DNA of 64,000 nt from Neoaquamicrobium sediminum. Lineage in GTDB: Bacteria > Pseudomonadota > Alphaproteobacteria > Rhizobiales > Rhizobiaceae. Below are positions 19,452-28,080 of the stretch, in pieces. Within the stretch, counting starts at the first letter, position 1; the number at the start of each line of letters is the position of its first letter. Location of the stretch: the NCBI RefSeq assembly GCF_013240295.1, contig NZ_JABETK010000001.1, forward strand, positions 806,001-870,000, read 5' to 3'. The position numbers and the translations under genes are program-made. Below the pieces are notes generated by a model. That model was given only the letters and a program-made list of their open reading frames with translations. It made no database searches and was not told where the DNA came from.

Positions 19452-20821
19452 CAGGTGCCGGCGCTTTCGATCAGCGCGTTGCGGGCCGTCTGGTAAGCGT
19501 CGTGCAGCGCCTCGTGGCCTTCGAGCCCTTCGAGCGCGTAGAGATTCAGGAACTGGCGGCCGGCGAAAAGCTTGCGGTCGACGGGGCTGAGCTGTGCTTC
19601 ATCGCAGATCGCGGGCCAGTGTCGGGCGATCGTTTCCAGTTGCTGTTCGATCAGCGCGGCGGCTTCGGCGTCCTTGAGGTGGTAGTCGGGGGCGGCATTG
19701 AGGCAGGTGGCGAGTGTGCTGGAGCGGGCGTCGCCCTTGATCAGCATCGCCTGTGTGGCTTCGCTGCCGGTGCGGCTTTGCGGGCAGATGTCATAGGCCG
19801 GCGTGAGGGTCAGGTTCTGCCCGTCCCAGAAGGCGGCGTGATTGCGCGCGTGGTCGTCGGTATTGCCGCAGAGAATATTGAAGCAGATGCGGCCGTAGAG
19901 TTCCCGCAGCGTATCCTTCGGGTCGGTGAAGCGGTGGCGGATCAGTTCGGCGAGGTCTTCGTAGGAGGCGTAGCGGGCCATCATCTCATCGAGGCCGAGC
20001 ATGGTCAGCGCTGAAACCATCGCGCGCCGGGTCCAGCCGTTTTGCGTGTGGGTGCGGTCGAAGCGCTCGATCAGGAGCACGTCCTTCTGTGCGGCGCGGG
20101 TCATGGACACGGGGGCGGCGTTCAGGCCGCAGGATGCGGCCAGCCTCATCGCGATGAATTCCGCCTTCACCACGCTGTGCGTGTCGTTGCCGGCTGAGAA
20201 TTTGGCGATGAATTTCCTGTCGTCGTCATCGACCAGCGCCTTGGGGCGGGCGCCGCCGATCGAGGTGCCGTGATTGAGGGCCTGGTCGAGCGCCGGGGTG
20301 AGCGGCAGGCCCTTTTCGATCAAAGCCGCCGCTTCCTGGAGTTCGGCGAGCGAAGCCTGTGCGGCAAGGCGGGGGACATACTCTGTCGCTGATTGTTGGA
20401 AATCCAGCGCGCCGATACGGTCGGAGCCGGAATGCAGGAGATAGGTCAGCTCGCTGATCTCGGGGATGCCGGCGGCATCGGGCTTGCTGCCGGTGAGCCG
20501 GTTGATGATCACCCGGCGGCCCCAGGCGTCGGGCGAGGCGTCGCGGATGCAGCTGGCCATATTCAGGCCGTTGAGCGGGGCAATCGTGCCTTCCTGGAGC
20601 GGCAGCTCGGGCTCATAGAGCGCGATCGCGTTGTCGCGGCGGCGGTAGCTTGCGCCGTAGGTGAAAAGCAGGCGGTTGCCATCCTGTACGAGCCGGCCGG
20701 CCACCACCGGCTCCGTGGCGTCCGGCAGCCAGACCCAGACGAAGGCCTCGGTGGGGTCGGTGTTCGTGGCGGCTTTCCTTGTCGTGGCTTTTCTTGTTGC
20801 GCCCGTCTTAGAAGTCATCAT
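19451..20821 (-). CDS. hipA: HipA-family Ser/Thr kinase toxin
   Basis: A 456-residue HipA-type protein kinase. Seen: the nucleotide-binding loop GGARPKALVDDD, KFSAGND, ERFDRT, catalytic-loop NILCGNTDDHARNH and metal-binding LTPAYDICPQ. Family members phosphorylate translation factors and cause dormancy, and they are neutralised by HipB. The start at 20821 overlaps the hipB stop by 14 bases (an alternative ATG lies one codon later), and the stop overlaps the helicase start. The N-terminus carries a Lys/Arg/Thr-rich extension of about 20 residues. Coupling to a helicase and a nuclease/NTPase gene is unusual for hipBA. Confidence 0.88.
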   Translation of the reverse strand: MMTSKTGATRKATTRKAATNTDPTEAFVWVWLPDATEPVVAGRLVQDGNRLLFTYGASYRRRDNAIALYEPELPLQEGTIAPLNGLNMASCIRDASPDAWGRRVIINRLTGSKPDAAGIPEISELTYLLHSGSDRIGALDFQQSATEYVPRLAAQASLAELQEAAALIEKGLPLTPALDQALNHGTSIGGARPKALVDDDDRKFIAKFSAGNDTHSVVKAEFIAMRLAASCGLNAAPVSMTRAAQKDVLLIERFDRTHTQNGWTRRAMVSALTMLGLDEMMARYASYEDLAELIRHRFTDPKDTLRELYGRICFNILCGNTDDHARNHAAFWDGQNLTLTPAYDICPQSRTGSEATQAMLIKGDARSSTLATCLNAAPDYHLKDAEAAALIEQQLETIARHWPAICDEAQLSPVDRKLFAGRQFLNLYALEGLEGHEALHDAYQTARNALIESAGT

Positions 20822-21140
20822 CGACCTCCTTCACACTGTGGCGGACGCTTTTGGGCAGCAGGGTCAGTTTTTCATCGAGGCGGGCATTGTGCATCTGGAG
20901 CGTGCGCTCGTCATAGTCGAACAGCCGCACACCCACGATGGAGGCAACCTCGAACACGATGCCGATCTCAGGTCCCGGTGCGCCCTTTTCGATGCTGGAC
21001 AAGGTCGTGCGGCTGATGCCGGCACGGTCGGCCAGTTCCTGCGCGGTCAGGCCGCGTTCGGCCCGGCCGATGCGGATCAGCTTGCCGAGCATCGCCAGCG
21101 CCTGATGCGTCACCCTTGAATAGCTTCTCTTGCGCGGCAC
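20808..21140 (-). CDS. hipB: HipB-like antitoxin/repressor (XRE family)
   Basis: A 110-residue DNA-binding protein with a Cro/CI-type helix-turn-helix (LTAQELADRAGISRTTLSSIEKG, residues about 31-53). HipB proteins bind operators upstream of their own operon and inhibit HipA. Here the gene opens a four-gene minus-strand operon (hipB, hipA, helicase, HNH/MazG) in which every junction overlaps. A strong promoter (21204-21233) lies upstream, with an inverted-repeat operator candidate at 21269-21286. The frame is intact. Confidence 0.85.
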   Translation of the reverse strand: MPRKRSYSRVTHQALAMLGKLIRIGRAERGLTAQELADRAGISRTTLSSIEKGAPGPEIGIVFEVASIVGVRLFDYDERTLQMHNARLDEKLTLLPKSVRHSVKEVDDDF

Positions 21141-21203
21141 GTCCGTTGTCCTGTCTGTTCATTGGTTTGGTCGCAAGGCGCGTTGATGTGCAGAATTTTG
21201 TAC

Positions 21204-21233
21204 ATTATGGCATGGTGACAGGTGGGGTGTCAA
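21204..21233 (-). promoter_or_regulatory. Sigma70-like promoter of the hipB-hipA-helicase operon
   Basis: On the minus strand, TTGACA (21228-21233) and CATAAT (21204-21209) are separated by 18 bases, about 65 bases before the hipB start. The match to the vegetative consensus is strong. Confidence 0.55.
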
Positions 21234-21268
21234 GTTTTGTTCATTTGATTGGACATAAGAGTTTTTCG

Positions 21269-21286
21269 CGTCCAAAATTCTGGACG
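21269..21286. promoter_or_regulatory. Inverted repeat CGTCCA-N6-TGGACG, candidate HipB operator
   Basis: Perfect 6-bp arms with a 6-base spacer lie between the hipB promoter and the plus-strand 19-codon ORF. A related half-site TTGGACA lies at 21249-21255. TCCA/TGGA arms resemble known HipB operators (TATCC-N8-GGATA in E. coli). The site could serve both divergent transcription units. Confidence 0.45.
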
Positions 21287-21301
21287 TTAAAGGAGGTGGC
21301 G

Positions 21302-21361
21302 ATGGAGAGCTATGAGCAGGAGCGTGTGGCGGCGCTGGATCAGCAGGTCGGGCTGTCATGA
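21302..21361 (+). CDS. 19-codon ORF with strong ribosome binding site, coupled to next gene
   Basis: ATG at 21302 follows an excellent Shine-Dalgarno sequence (AAAGGAGG, 5 bases away). The product MESYEQERVAALDQQVGLS ends at a TGA that overlaps the next start (ATGA). It may be a leader peptide that couples translation of the downstream gene, or the surviving start of a longer protein. No homology can be judged at this length. Confidence 0.4.
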   Translation: MESYEQERVAALDQQVGLS

Positions 21362-22181
21362 AGGTCGGGTACTCGGAATTCTCGTACGGTTATGCCTTCA
21401 CCGAAAACCTGATCCGCGGTTCGGCTTCGGCCCCGACCGGCGCGCCGATCTTCCCGAACCTCGTGCAGGAGGCGAAGGCAGGCTATGACGTGCGGATCGA
21501 TTTCCCGCGGTCCCGCTTTTCTTTCAGTACAAGCTGCCCGAGTTGCTTACGCGTACCAGCGCGTTCGAGATTGCCGGCGGCAAGTGTCCCGGACTGACGC
21601 TTGAATTCTTCAGGATCGCGCTCATGCGCCGGGATGTGTCGGACCAGCACCGGCTGCTGATCGATTGGGAAGGCCGCTATCCCGGCCAGGTGTTTTATGC
21701 CGCGCCCTGCCTGAGGGATGGGGCGGCGTTCAACAAAGCCTATAACGCTGTAGATGTTGCGCGCAGCTCAGCCCTGTTTTCTCCTGTCGCGATAGGGCCG
21801 CTGCCGGACGACAAGGTGCATACCATCGCCTACAAGCCGGGCCTGTCTTACGGGTATTTCTGCTCCGAGCCCAAAGAGATCGCGGTCGAGACCTTCGACA
21901 GCCTGACCGGGCGTCTGCCCGCGCTGTTCAAGGACAAGCGCTTCGGGGATTTCAGGGGCACGGCGCGGGACGTGCGCAGCGCCGTGCGCGAGGCCGCATC
22001 GCCGGCCTTGCGTCAGGCGGAGAATGGCATTGCCGGCAGGTTGCGGCAGGCGCTGCCGCCGGATGGTGCCGACGGCGCGGCGCAGCCTGATCGGGCGGAG
22101 GCCATCCTCGATGTACTTGTTGCCCGGGAGATCGCTCGTATCGATCTGGGAATTGATCTCGTAATCGCGCAGCCGCGCTGA
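21358..22181 (+). CDS. Unrecognised mobile-element protein, about 274 residues (frameshift near 21509)
   Basis: As printed there are two frames (21358-21597 and up to 22181). One extra G at 21509-21510 gives a continuous protein reading IDFPRVPLFFQYKLPELLTRTS across the break. Features: a YSEFSYGYAFTENL start, a central segment RLLIDWEGRYPGQVFYAAP, a YCSEPKEIAVETF segment, and a helical C-terminus. There are no signal, membrane or nucleotide-binding motifs, and I do not recognise the family. The start overlaps the 19-codon leader ORF. It lies divergent from hipBA and convergent with the patatin gene. The gap after it (22182-22398) shows no gene. Confidence 0.5.
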
Positions 22182-22398
22182 TTGGTGCCGTCTGACGCGG
22201 GCGCGTCCGGCCTGGCCGGACCGGGCTCTAGCCTGGCGGCCCGAGCCGGTGTCTCGGCCCATACGGGTGACGATCCCTCGCGCGGATTAAGGAGGGCTCG
22301 GGAGCCCACCAGGCAAAGCAGGCCGGCCTGCTGTCCGGATCGCCGTCGCCCCTCCTCGGGTGAGGGCGACGGACGGCTCCGGACGAAGCAGGCGCAAG

Positions 22399-23571
22399 TC
22401 AGGAGGAGTCCTGTCCAAGGGACAGGTCCTCAAAGCTGCCCATTTCGGAAACCAGACCCCGCGCCCGCAGCGCGGCATCAGCGCCGGCATACCCCGCTTT
22501 CAGAAGGAGCGCGCATTCCTGCTGTGAAAAGGGATTGAGACGCGTGCGCAGATTTGCCGCCGCAAGCGCTTCATCCTTGGTCAGGGGTAGCGTATCGGCA
22601 AGGCCGTATTCGTAGGGCGCGGTTGCAATGTCCCAGTAAGCGACACGGCGCTGTTCCAGATTGGCCATGCCAAACAGGATGCGGCGGCGCGCGTTCTCCG
22701 CCTGCTGCTGGATGACGCTGAGCGTCCTGAACATCTGGCCGATCCAGCGCCCACTGGGTCGCCCAATCTCCGGCACAGTCTTCCCGGCGTTGCTGACGAG
22801 TATGGTCCGGCAGCGTTTCCAGATACGCTCCAGCCCGAGATTGTCGTACACGCCGCCATCGGTCAGGACAGCCTCCTCGATGAAAGGCGCGTGATGGAGA
22901 TCGGCGCCTTCCGCCGGTTTCACAAGCTGGGCGCTCAGGTCGATGCGAACCGGTGAAAGCACGGGTGGAAAGGCTGAGGATGCAGTCACTACCCTTGCCA
23001 ACGGCAGGGTCGGACGATCGATCAGGCCGACGCGGTAGTCGGCGGCGTAGGCCTTGGAAAAACGCCAGCCGCTGCCGGTCTGGAGGTTGGTCGCCATGAA
23101 GGTGAACCGCGGCTGATCGGTGATGTCCTGCAACCCGGCCCCGTCAAACAAATGCCGGTCATAGGCCCGCACAAGACTGTCGGCGGCGCTGCACCCCGGA
23201 AGCAAGCCGTAGAGAATGGCGCGGATATCGATGCCCTTGCCGGCGAAAGCCAGGAGCGGTTTCGCGATTACGTCTCTGAAATTCCCGGCCCGGCCGTCCT
23301 CATCAAATGTCAGAAGCGACCATTTGAGCGCCAGAAGGGCGGCGGTGATCGATCCGCCTGAGACGCTCGCCACCTCGTCCAGCCGCGCAAGCAGCCCCGC
23401 CGCATTCAGACGGTGCAGCACGCCGACATGGTAGATCATCGCCCGGTAGCCGCCGCCCGACAGGCAGAGCCCGATCCGGTCTTCGATCTTGCGCGCCTGA
23501 AGGAAATCGCCGGTCGCACCATTGGCGGCGAACAGGCCCTGTATGTCATTGACAGGAAGGTCGGCGCTCAC
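22399..23571 (-). CDS. Patatin-like phospholipase, probable effector of the E2-E1-JAB operon
   Basis: A 390-residue alpha/beta hydrolase of the patatin family, which cleaves phospholipids with a Ser-Asp dyad. Seen: the Gly-rich oxyanion loop LSGGGYRA (residues 37-44), the nucleophile elbow ASVSGGS with Ser71 (the first glycine of GxSxG is Ser here), and the catalytic DGG motif at 238-240 (LTDGGVYDN). In CBASS and related immune operons, patatins kill infected cells by degrading the membrane. The start overlaps the stop of the E2-E1-JAB gene by four bases (ATGA), so it is the third gene of one operon. The frame is intact and there is no signal peptide, which fits action at the inner face of the membrane. 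Confidence 0.82.
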   Translation of the reverse strand: MSADLPVNDIQGLFAANGATGDFLQARKIEDRIGLCLSGGGYRAMIYHVGVLHRLNAAGLLARLDEVASVSGGSITAALLALKWSLLTFDEDGRAGNFRDVIAKPLLAFAGKGIDIRAILYGLLPGCSAADSLVRAYDRHLFDGAGLQDITDQPRFTFMATNLQTGSGWRFSKAYAADYRVGLIDRPTLPLARVVTASSAFPPVLSPVRIDLSAQLVKPAEGADLHHAPFIEEAVLTDGGVYDNLGLERIWKRCRTILVSNAGKTVPEIGRPSGRWIGQMFRTLSVIQQQAENARRRILFGMANLEQRRVAYWDIATAPYEYGLADTLPLTKDEALAAANLRTRLNPFSQQECALLLKAGYAGADAALRARGLVSEMGSFEDLSLGQDSS

Positions 23572-25834
23572 GACGGGCCATCCGACGCAGCGATGTCCGT
23601 TCCCGCCAGGATGACGGACAGTGATCCGCGATCACCGGCAATCAGCATCAGGGCCGGCAGTCCCTCATTCTCCAGTTCGCCGGTGAGCCAGCAAATCTGG
23701 CGTATGTCGGTGACGCTCGGGCGGGTGGACGAACCGGCCGGATGCGAATGCCACTCGCCCACATAGCGTATCTGATGGAGGGCGCGGTCCGCGGCTTGCT
23801 GCACCTTGGCGGCAAGGCCGGTCACACCGCGCTCGAATCCCGTCACAGTACCGCTGCTGTCAGGGGGTTCCGCCAGCGCCTGTATGACATGAATGGTGCG
23901 GCGGCTTGTGTCGATGATGCCGAGCAGGATGCCGCCTGTCTCCCGCGGCAGATGCGCCGTACGCAGCGCCGTAATCTCACCGGCGACCGATTGGCTGTAA
24001 GTGACCGTCCAGTCGCCGAGCGTCTGACGCTCTACGGCGTCGCCCGCCTGCTGGCGCAGTGATACGGCGTTGTGTTCATCGAGAGTCCAGATACGGATCG
24101 CGGACTCGTCCGACGATGCGGCGTCGACCACGGCTTGCGCGGCAATAGCGCTGAGCAGCGCCGCGCGGCCTGCGGGGATGCGATTGGTGACCGCCCGGCA
24201 GGACCCGCTATAGCGCAAGCCTGGTGTCAGCGGCTGAAGGTGGGCGGCAAGCCCGTCTTCCAATTGCAGCATCCGGTGATACTGCGCTTCGAGATCGTGC
24301 AGCGTAACATCCCGGTTTGCGCTTTCGGCCAGCAGTACGATCGCTGTGCCGGCGGGATTGAAGAAGAGGGACAGGCGCCGGCCCCGCACGTCCGCAAGGC
24401 CGGACAAGTGCCGCGATACGGCGACAGAGGCCGAGGCGTCGATGATGAGGTCGGCCTGTGCCAGTTGCTCTTCCAGCTGCGGCTTCACATCCGGCGCGGG
24501 GGCGAGGATGTCGGCTGCGATCGGTATGGCTTTTTCGCCCAGCAGAATGTCCAGGCGGCGCGCCAGACCGAGGACTTTCGGTGCGCCAATATCGATCGGA
24601 TACAGGGCGTGTCGCGCCAGATTGTGGGGAGTAGCACGTCATTATCGACAAGCGTCCAGCAAAACCGGCCCTCGCGCGCGAGATTGACGGCCAGCTGCGA
24701 ACCCAACGCGCCTGCGCCCACCAGCACGACCGGCCGCTTGTCCGCTTCCGGGAGGCCGCTGACGGCTGCGCCTGTGTTGCGGTCGAAGGCGAGATGCACA
24801 TCGACAGGATCGATCGGCAGGGGCGGCAGCGTCTGTGCGGGCGTAGCACCGATCAGCTTCACATAGGCCTTGGCGGAGCCGACGGCACTATTGTTCTGCC
24901 CGAGGAGGCCGAGAGCCTCGCCGACATCCCCGGCTGTTGCGTGCGTGACGAAGGCGCGCAAATCGTCCGAGGCCCGGCCGCCCGCGTCAGTGATCGGGAA
25001 AGCGATGATGAGAGCGAGGTGCGCGTTGAGACGCCGAATGGCCTCTGCACCCAGACCCGACCAGGTAGTGATCTTCTCCTGCAAGATCGCCGCGAGATCG
25101 ATCCCGCATTCTTTCAGCTGGGCAGCCAGTCCTGCGAGAGTCCGCGGGGCCTGCCGCAGACGCCCCATGCCCTGCGGCGCGGCGCGCAGCGCCACCACGA
25201 CGAACGCCGTAGGGGCATTGCTATCAGCATCGGCGACGCGGGTGATGATCATCCGCTCGTTTTCTTCGAGCCTGTATCCGAGGAGTTCGGGTGGAGTTTC
25301 CCGTTCTTCCAGTGCTGCGGCGGGAACCACGATGCTCGACGGATTGTGGAAGAACAGCGGTTCCAGCGGCTGGGCCGGGTCATGCAGTTCACCCCGCGCG
25401 GCCTTGGCGAGCCAGAGCTGGATTCGCCGCAGAAAATCGGCCAGCGTGAATGACAGCTGCGCCTCGTGCCAGGGGCGGTCGTCGACGCACAGCGACAACG
25501 GATCGCCTTCGCGCGTGCAGTTCTGATGCATCGTGTGCGGGAATTCGGCGCGCAGGGCGAGGACCGCCGGCTGGAGGGTCTCGCTGCCGAACAGGACGGC
25601 GATCGGCTCCACGGCGCGGATGGGAGCGGCCAGGTCCTGCGGGCGCTCCACTTCGATGTCGAGCAGCAGGCCGGCAAGGGCGCGGTCTTCCGTTTCCCGT
25701 GCCTCTATGATCGTGATCCCGGGGGCAAGACCCTTTGCAATATGCGCGGCGAGCTGCCGGACGGGGTCGACCGCGCATGAGTCGGGCTCGACCACGGCTC
25801 CCAGTTCGGCCCACCACGGATGCAGGTCCGCCAT
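23568..25834 (-). CDS. Single-chain E2-E1-JAB ubiquitin-like conjugation protein (frameshift near 24627)
   Basis: Read as one protein of about 755 residues. N-terminal E2-like domain with probable catalytic Cys116 (PHTMHQN...DPLSLCVDD; conserved WLAKAARGELHDPAQPLEPL after it). E1/ThiF domain with nucleotide loop VGAGALGS (372-379) and VDNDVLLP. C-terminal JAB/MPN metalloprotease with GGILLG and the zinc motif EWHSHPAGSS...D. The frame breaks in the C-run whose complement is 24626-24629. One more C restores LLPHNLARHALYPIDIGAPKVL, a normal E1 continuation. Such proteins would activate and transfer a ubiquitin-like or host protein tail and also remove it. No ubiquitin-like gene is seen nearby. 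The ATG at 25834 lies four bases after the metallo-beta-lactamase gene. Confidence 0.82.
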
Positions 25835-25838
25835 CGCC

Positions 25839-26972
25839 TTAGCCCGCACGCGCCGGCGTCGAGATGATGCTCGCCGCGCCCGCAGCCGCCGACACCAGAA
25901 GCAGCTGCGCTCCGCGTTCATTAACCTGAACCCGGAGCGGTTTCGGTCGGGCGGCAGAGGGCGATTCCATCGTCACCTTGAAGCTGCCGTCTGCTTCCCG
26001 CGCCACGCGCTTGTAGTAATTGCCCGCCTGCCGGTGCGGGGGCTGAACGTCACGATCCTCGGCGCTGCCCTTCACCGGCATCGGCTTGCTGGTCGACACC
26101 ATGATGTGGCGCGCGCGCCCCTGCGTCTCGCACAGCCATTCGACATGCTCCGTGGGCGCGGTCTCATCCTCGCCCTTGTCCCAGCCAATCGCTGTGTAGG
26201 AACAATGGTGGGGAACCTTGAAGATGTCCCACAGGAGGCGGTCCGCGCGCCCGTGGCGCTTGGTGGTCACGACAATCTGGTCGATGGAATCGGCGTGGAT
26301 GTCGGACATGAACAGCGCGTAGGTTTCGCGGCCGCCTTCAAGGAAGGTGGCCTGGAAGACCACGCTGTCCTGATTGCGGTCGATGACCTCGTTTTCATTC
26401 TGGCGCCAGCCGAACGGGCTGTGGATGAAAAACTCGACGCGCTCGGGGCCGAACTTGGAGTAGGTCGGCACGACATTGCCCGCGTCGGTGATGAGGTGGT
26501 CGCGGGACTCAAGAGTCAGCCCCTGCGCCTCCAGCCAGGCGCGCAGCTTCTTCGGACGGGAGAAAACGCGGATGCCATACCCTTCGCGCAGCCGGTGGCG
26601 GGCCTCCTGCCGGATGATGCGGGCACTGTCCTCGCAGCCATCTTCGAGGATGGCGGCAGCGGGGACCCAGAGCTCCCTGATCTTGATGCGCCCTTCGCCC
26701 TGGTACTTGCGGGCATGGTCGAGCCAGAAGAAATCGCCCGCGCCGCAGCAATGGTCGTCATCCAGATGGGTAAAGCAGACCACGTTGTAATAGTCGCGCT
26801 CCGCCGCCCGCAGGTCGGCCTTCAGCTCCGCCGGAAGGTCAATTCGCTTGTCAAAGGGATCGAGCGGGTTGCGCATGTCCGCATAGTCGACCAGCAGCTT
26901 GTCGCCGTTGGCGAGGTCGATGCGGGTACAATCGGCGTTGCCGAGGGGGTGAAAGGTCAGTGTTGCCGTCAT
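25839..26972 (-). CDS. Metallo-beta-lactamase fold hydrolase (ComEC-like group)
   Basis: A 377-residue protein with the MBL metal motif THLDDDH (His69, Asp71, Asp73, His74). This HxDxDH variant is the form seen in ComEC-related MBL proteins rather than HxHxDH. Further probable ligands lie in MSDIHAD and KVPHHCS. The ATG at 26972 was chosen because GGAG stands six bases upstream; in-frame ATGs at 26984 and 27047 are alternatives. MBL proteins of this group have been noted next to E2-E1-JAB genes in earlier genome analyses, but their substrate is unknown. It is the first gene of the operon, directly downstream of a consensus-like promoter. The frame is intact. Confidence 0.75.
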   Translation of the reverse strand: MTATLTFHPLGNADCTRIDLANGDKLLVDYADMRNPLDPFDKRIDLPAELKADLRAAERDYYNVVCFTHLDDDHCCGAGDFFWLDHARKYQGEGRIKIRELWVPAAAILEDGCEDSARIIRQEARHRLREGYGIRVFSRPKKLRAWLEAQGLTLESRDHLITDAGNVVPTYSKFGPERVEFFIHSPFGWRQNENEVIDRNQDSVVFQATFLEGGRETYALFMSDIHADSIDQIVVTTKRHGRADRLLWDIFKVPHHCSYTAIGWDKGEDETAPTEHVEWLCETQGRARHIMVSTSKPMPVKGSAEDRDVQPPHRQAGNYYKRVAREADGSFKVTMESPSAARPKPLRVQVNERGAQLLLVSAAAGAASIISTPARAG

Positions 26973-27086
26973 TTTGGTCTCCATCGATATGTCAATGCCT
27001 TGCGTCCTCTGGCCTTTGACCGGAGGGAGGTCACCAACCGCGATCACGCACGGAATCTGTTGACGGCCTCATGCTCATGGGGTAAC

Positions 27087-27115
27087 TAAATATACGGGTC
27101 GTGTTTTGATGTCAA
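27087..27115 (-). promoter_or_regulatory. Sigma70-like promoter of the MBL/E2-E1-JAB/patatin operon
   Basis: On the minus strand, TTGACA (27110-27115) is followed after 17 bases by TATTTA (27087-27092); TATATT two bases upstream is an alternative -10 element with a 15-base spacer. It points towards the MBL gene and lies in the 176-base divergent gap shared with the WYL regulator gene. Confidence 0.55.
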
Positions 27116-27127
27116 TATAGTTTTGAT
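27103..27127. promoter_or_regulatory. Direct repeats GTTTTGAT flanking the -35 element: candidate WYL regulator site
   Basis: GTTTTGAT occurs at 27103-27110 and again at 27120-27127, 17 bases apart, bracketing the TTGACA of the minus-strand promoter. Binding here would block the operon promoter. The adjacent WYL gene encodes the obvious candidate repressor. The site is inferred from position and repetition only. Confidence 0.45.
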
Positions 27128-27148
27128 ACCCATCTGTGAGAGGCGCGC

Positions 27149-28072
27149 ATGAGCGAGGAAAACCCCGGGATTCGCTGGGGTGTGGAGCAAAGGCTGGAGT
27201 TCATAGAGTTCCGGCTGTTTTGGGAGGGCGGCGTGAATCGTTCGGACATCATCGACATGTTCGGCGTCTCCGTGCCGCAGGCTTCCAAGGACCTGTCCCT
27301 CTATCAGGAGGTGGCCCCCGGCAATGTGGATTACGACAAGAGCGCCAAGCGCTATATCCCCGCGCCGCGGTTCGCGCCGCGCTTCCTCAAGCCCGACCCC
27401 GACACTTACCTGTCCCGGCTGCGCTCGCTGGGCGAAGGCCTCATAAGGAAGGAAGAATCGTGGATCGCGCATGTCCCGCCGATCGACATCGCGCTCACGC
27501 CCCATCGCGACATCGACACGGACGTTTTGCGGGCCGTGCTGACAGCCGTGCGCGACGGGGAGTCACTGGAAATTCTCTATCAGTCGATGAACCGCGAGCG
27601 ACCGGACCCCGTCTGGCGGCGCATCACGCCGCACGCCTTCGGGTTTGACGGCTTCCGCTGGCACGTGCGCGCCTATTGCCACATCGATCACAAGTTCAAG
27701 GACTTCCTGCTGCCGCGATCATTGGAAACCCGTAATCCGGGCGAACCTGGCGCCAAGGGCGCGGATGATTGGTGCTGGGTGGAAACCTTCGATGTGGTGA
27801 TCGCCCCGCATCCCGAACTAACGCCGAGCCAGCAGGCCGTGGTGGCGAAAGATTACGGGATGAATGACGGCCAGTGTGTGCTGCCAATCCGTTACGCCAT
27901 GCTGTTTTATGTCCTGAAACGACTTGGACTATTGGGCGACCCGGAAAAACAGGAGCCGCGCAGGCAACATATAGTTGTTTTGAATAAAGCGGACGTGCAA
28001 TCTGCACTGGAACGGGCGGAATCTGCTGAAATGATTACGGAAATTGCAGAAATCAGCGCTTCGGCGCAGTAG
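27149..28072 (+). CDS. WYL-domain transcriptional regulator (BrxR/CapW type)
   Basis: A 307-residue protein. N-terminal winged helix (RWGVEQRLEFIEFRLFWEG, then FGVSVPQASKDLSLYQE, residues about 10-55), central WYL domain (LEILYQSM...ITPHAFGFDGFRWHVRAYC, about 135-195) and C-terminal WCX-like region. This order and the SVPQASKDLSLYQ helix are characteristic of the BrxR/CapW repressors that control BREX, CBASS and other defence operons, probably responding to nucleic-acid or nucleotide signals bound at the WYL domain. It stands between two defence operons: divergent from MBL/E2-E1-JAB/patatin and 8 bases upstream of the helicase gene, so it may control both. The frame is intact. Confidence 0.85.
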   Translation: MSEENPGIRWGVEQRLEFIEFRLFWEGGVNRSDIIDMFGVSVPQASKDLSLYQEVAPGNVDYDKSAKRYIPAPRFAPRFLKPDPDTYLSRLRSLGEGLIRKEESWIAHVPPIDIALTPHRDIDTDVLRAVLTAVRDGESLEILYQSMNRERPDPVWRRITPHAFGFDGFRWHVRAYCHIDHKFKDFLLPRSLETRNPGEPGAKGADDWCWVETFDVVIAPHPELTPSQQAVVAKDYGMNDGQCVLPIRYAMLFYVLKRLGLLGDPEKQEPRRQHIVVLNKADVQSALERAESAEMITEIAEISASAQ

Positions 28073-28080
28073 GACGACGC

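Noticed and set aside
22399..28072. Complete CBASS system
   Set aside because: E2/E1/JAB, patatin and a CapW-like regulator are present, but no CD-NTase gene can be found in any frame here.
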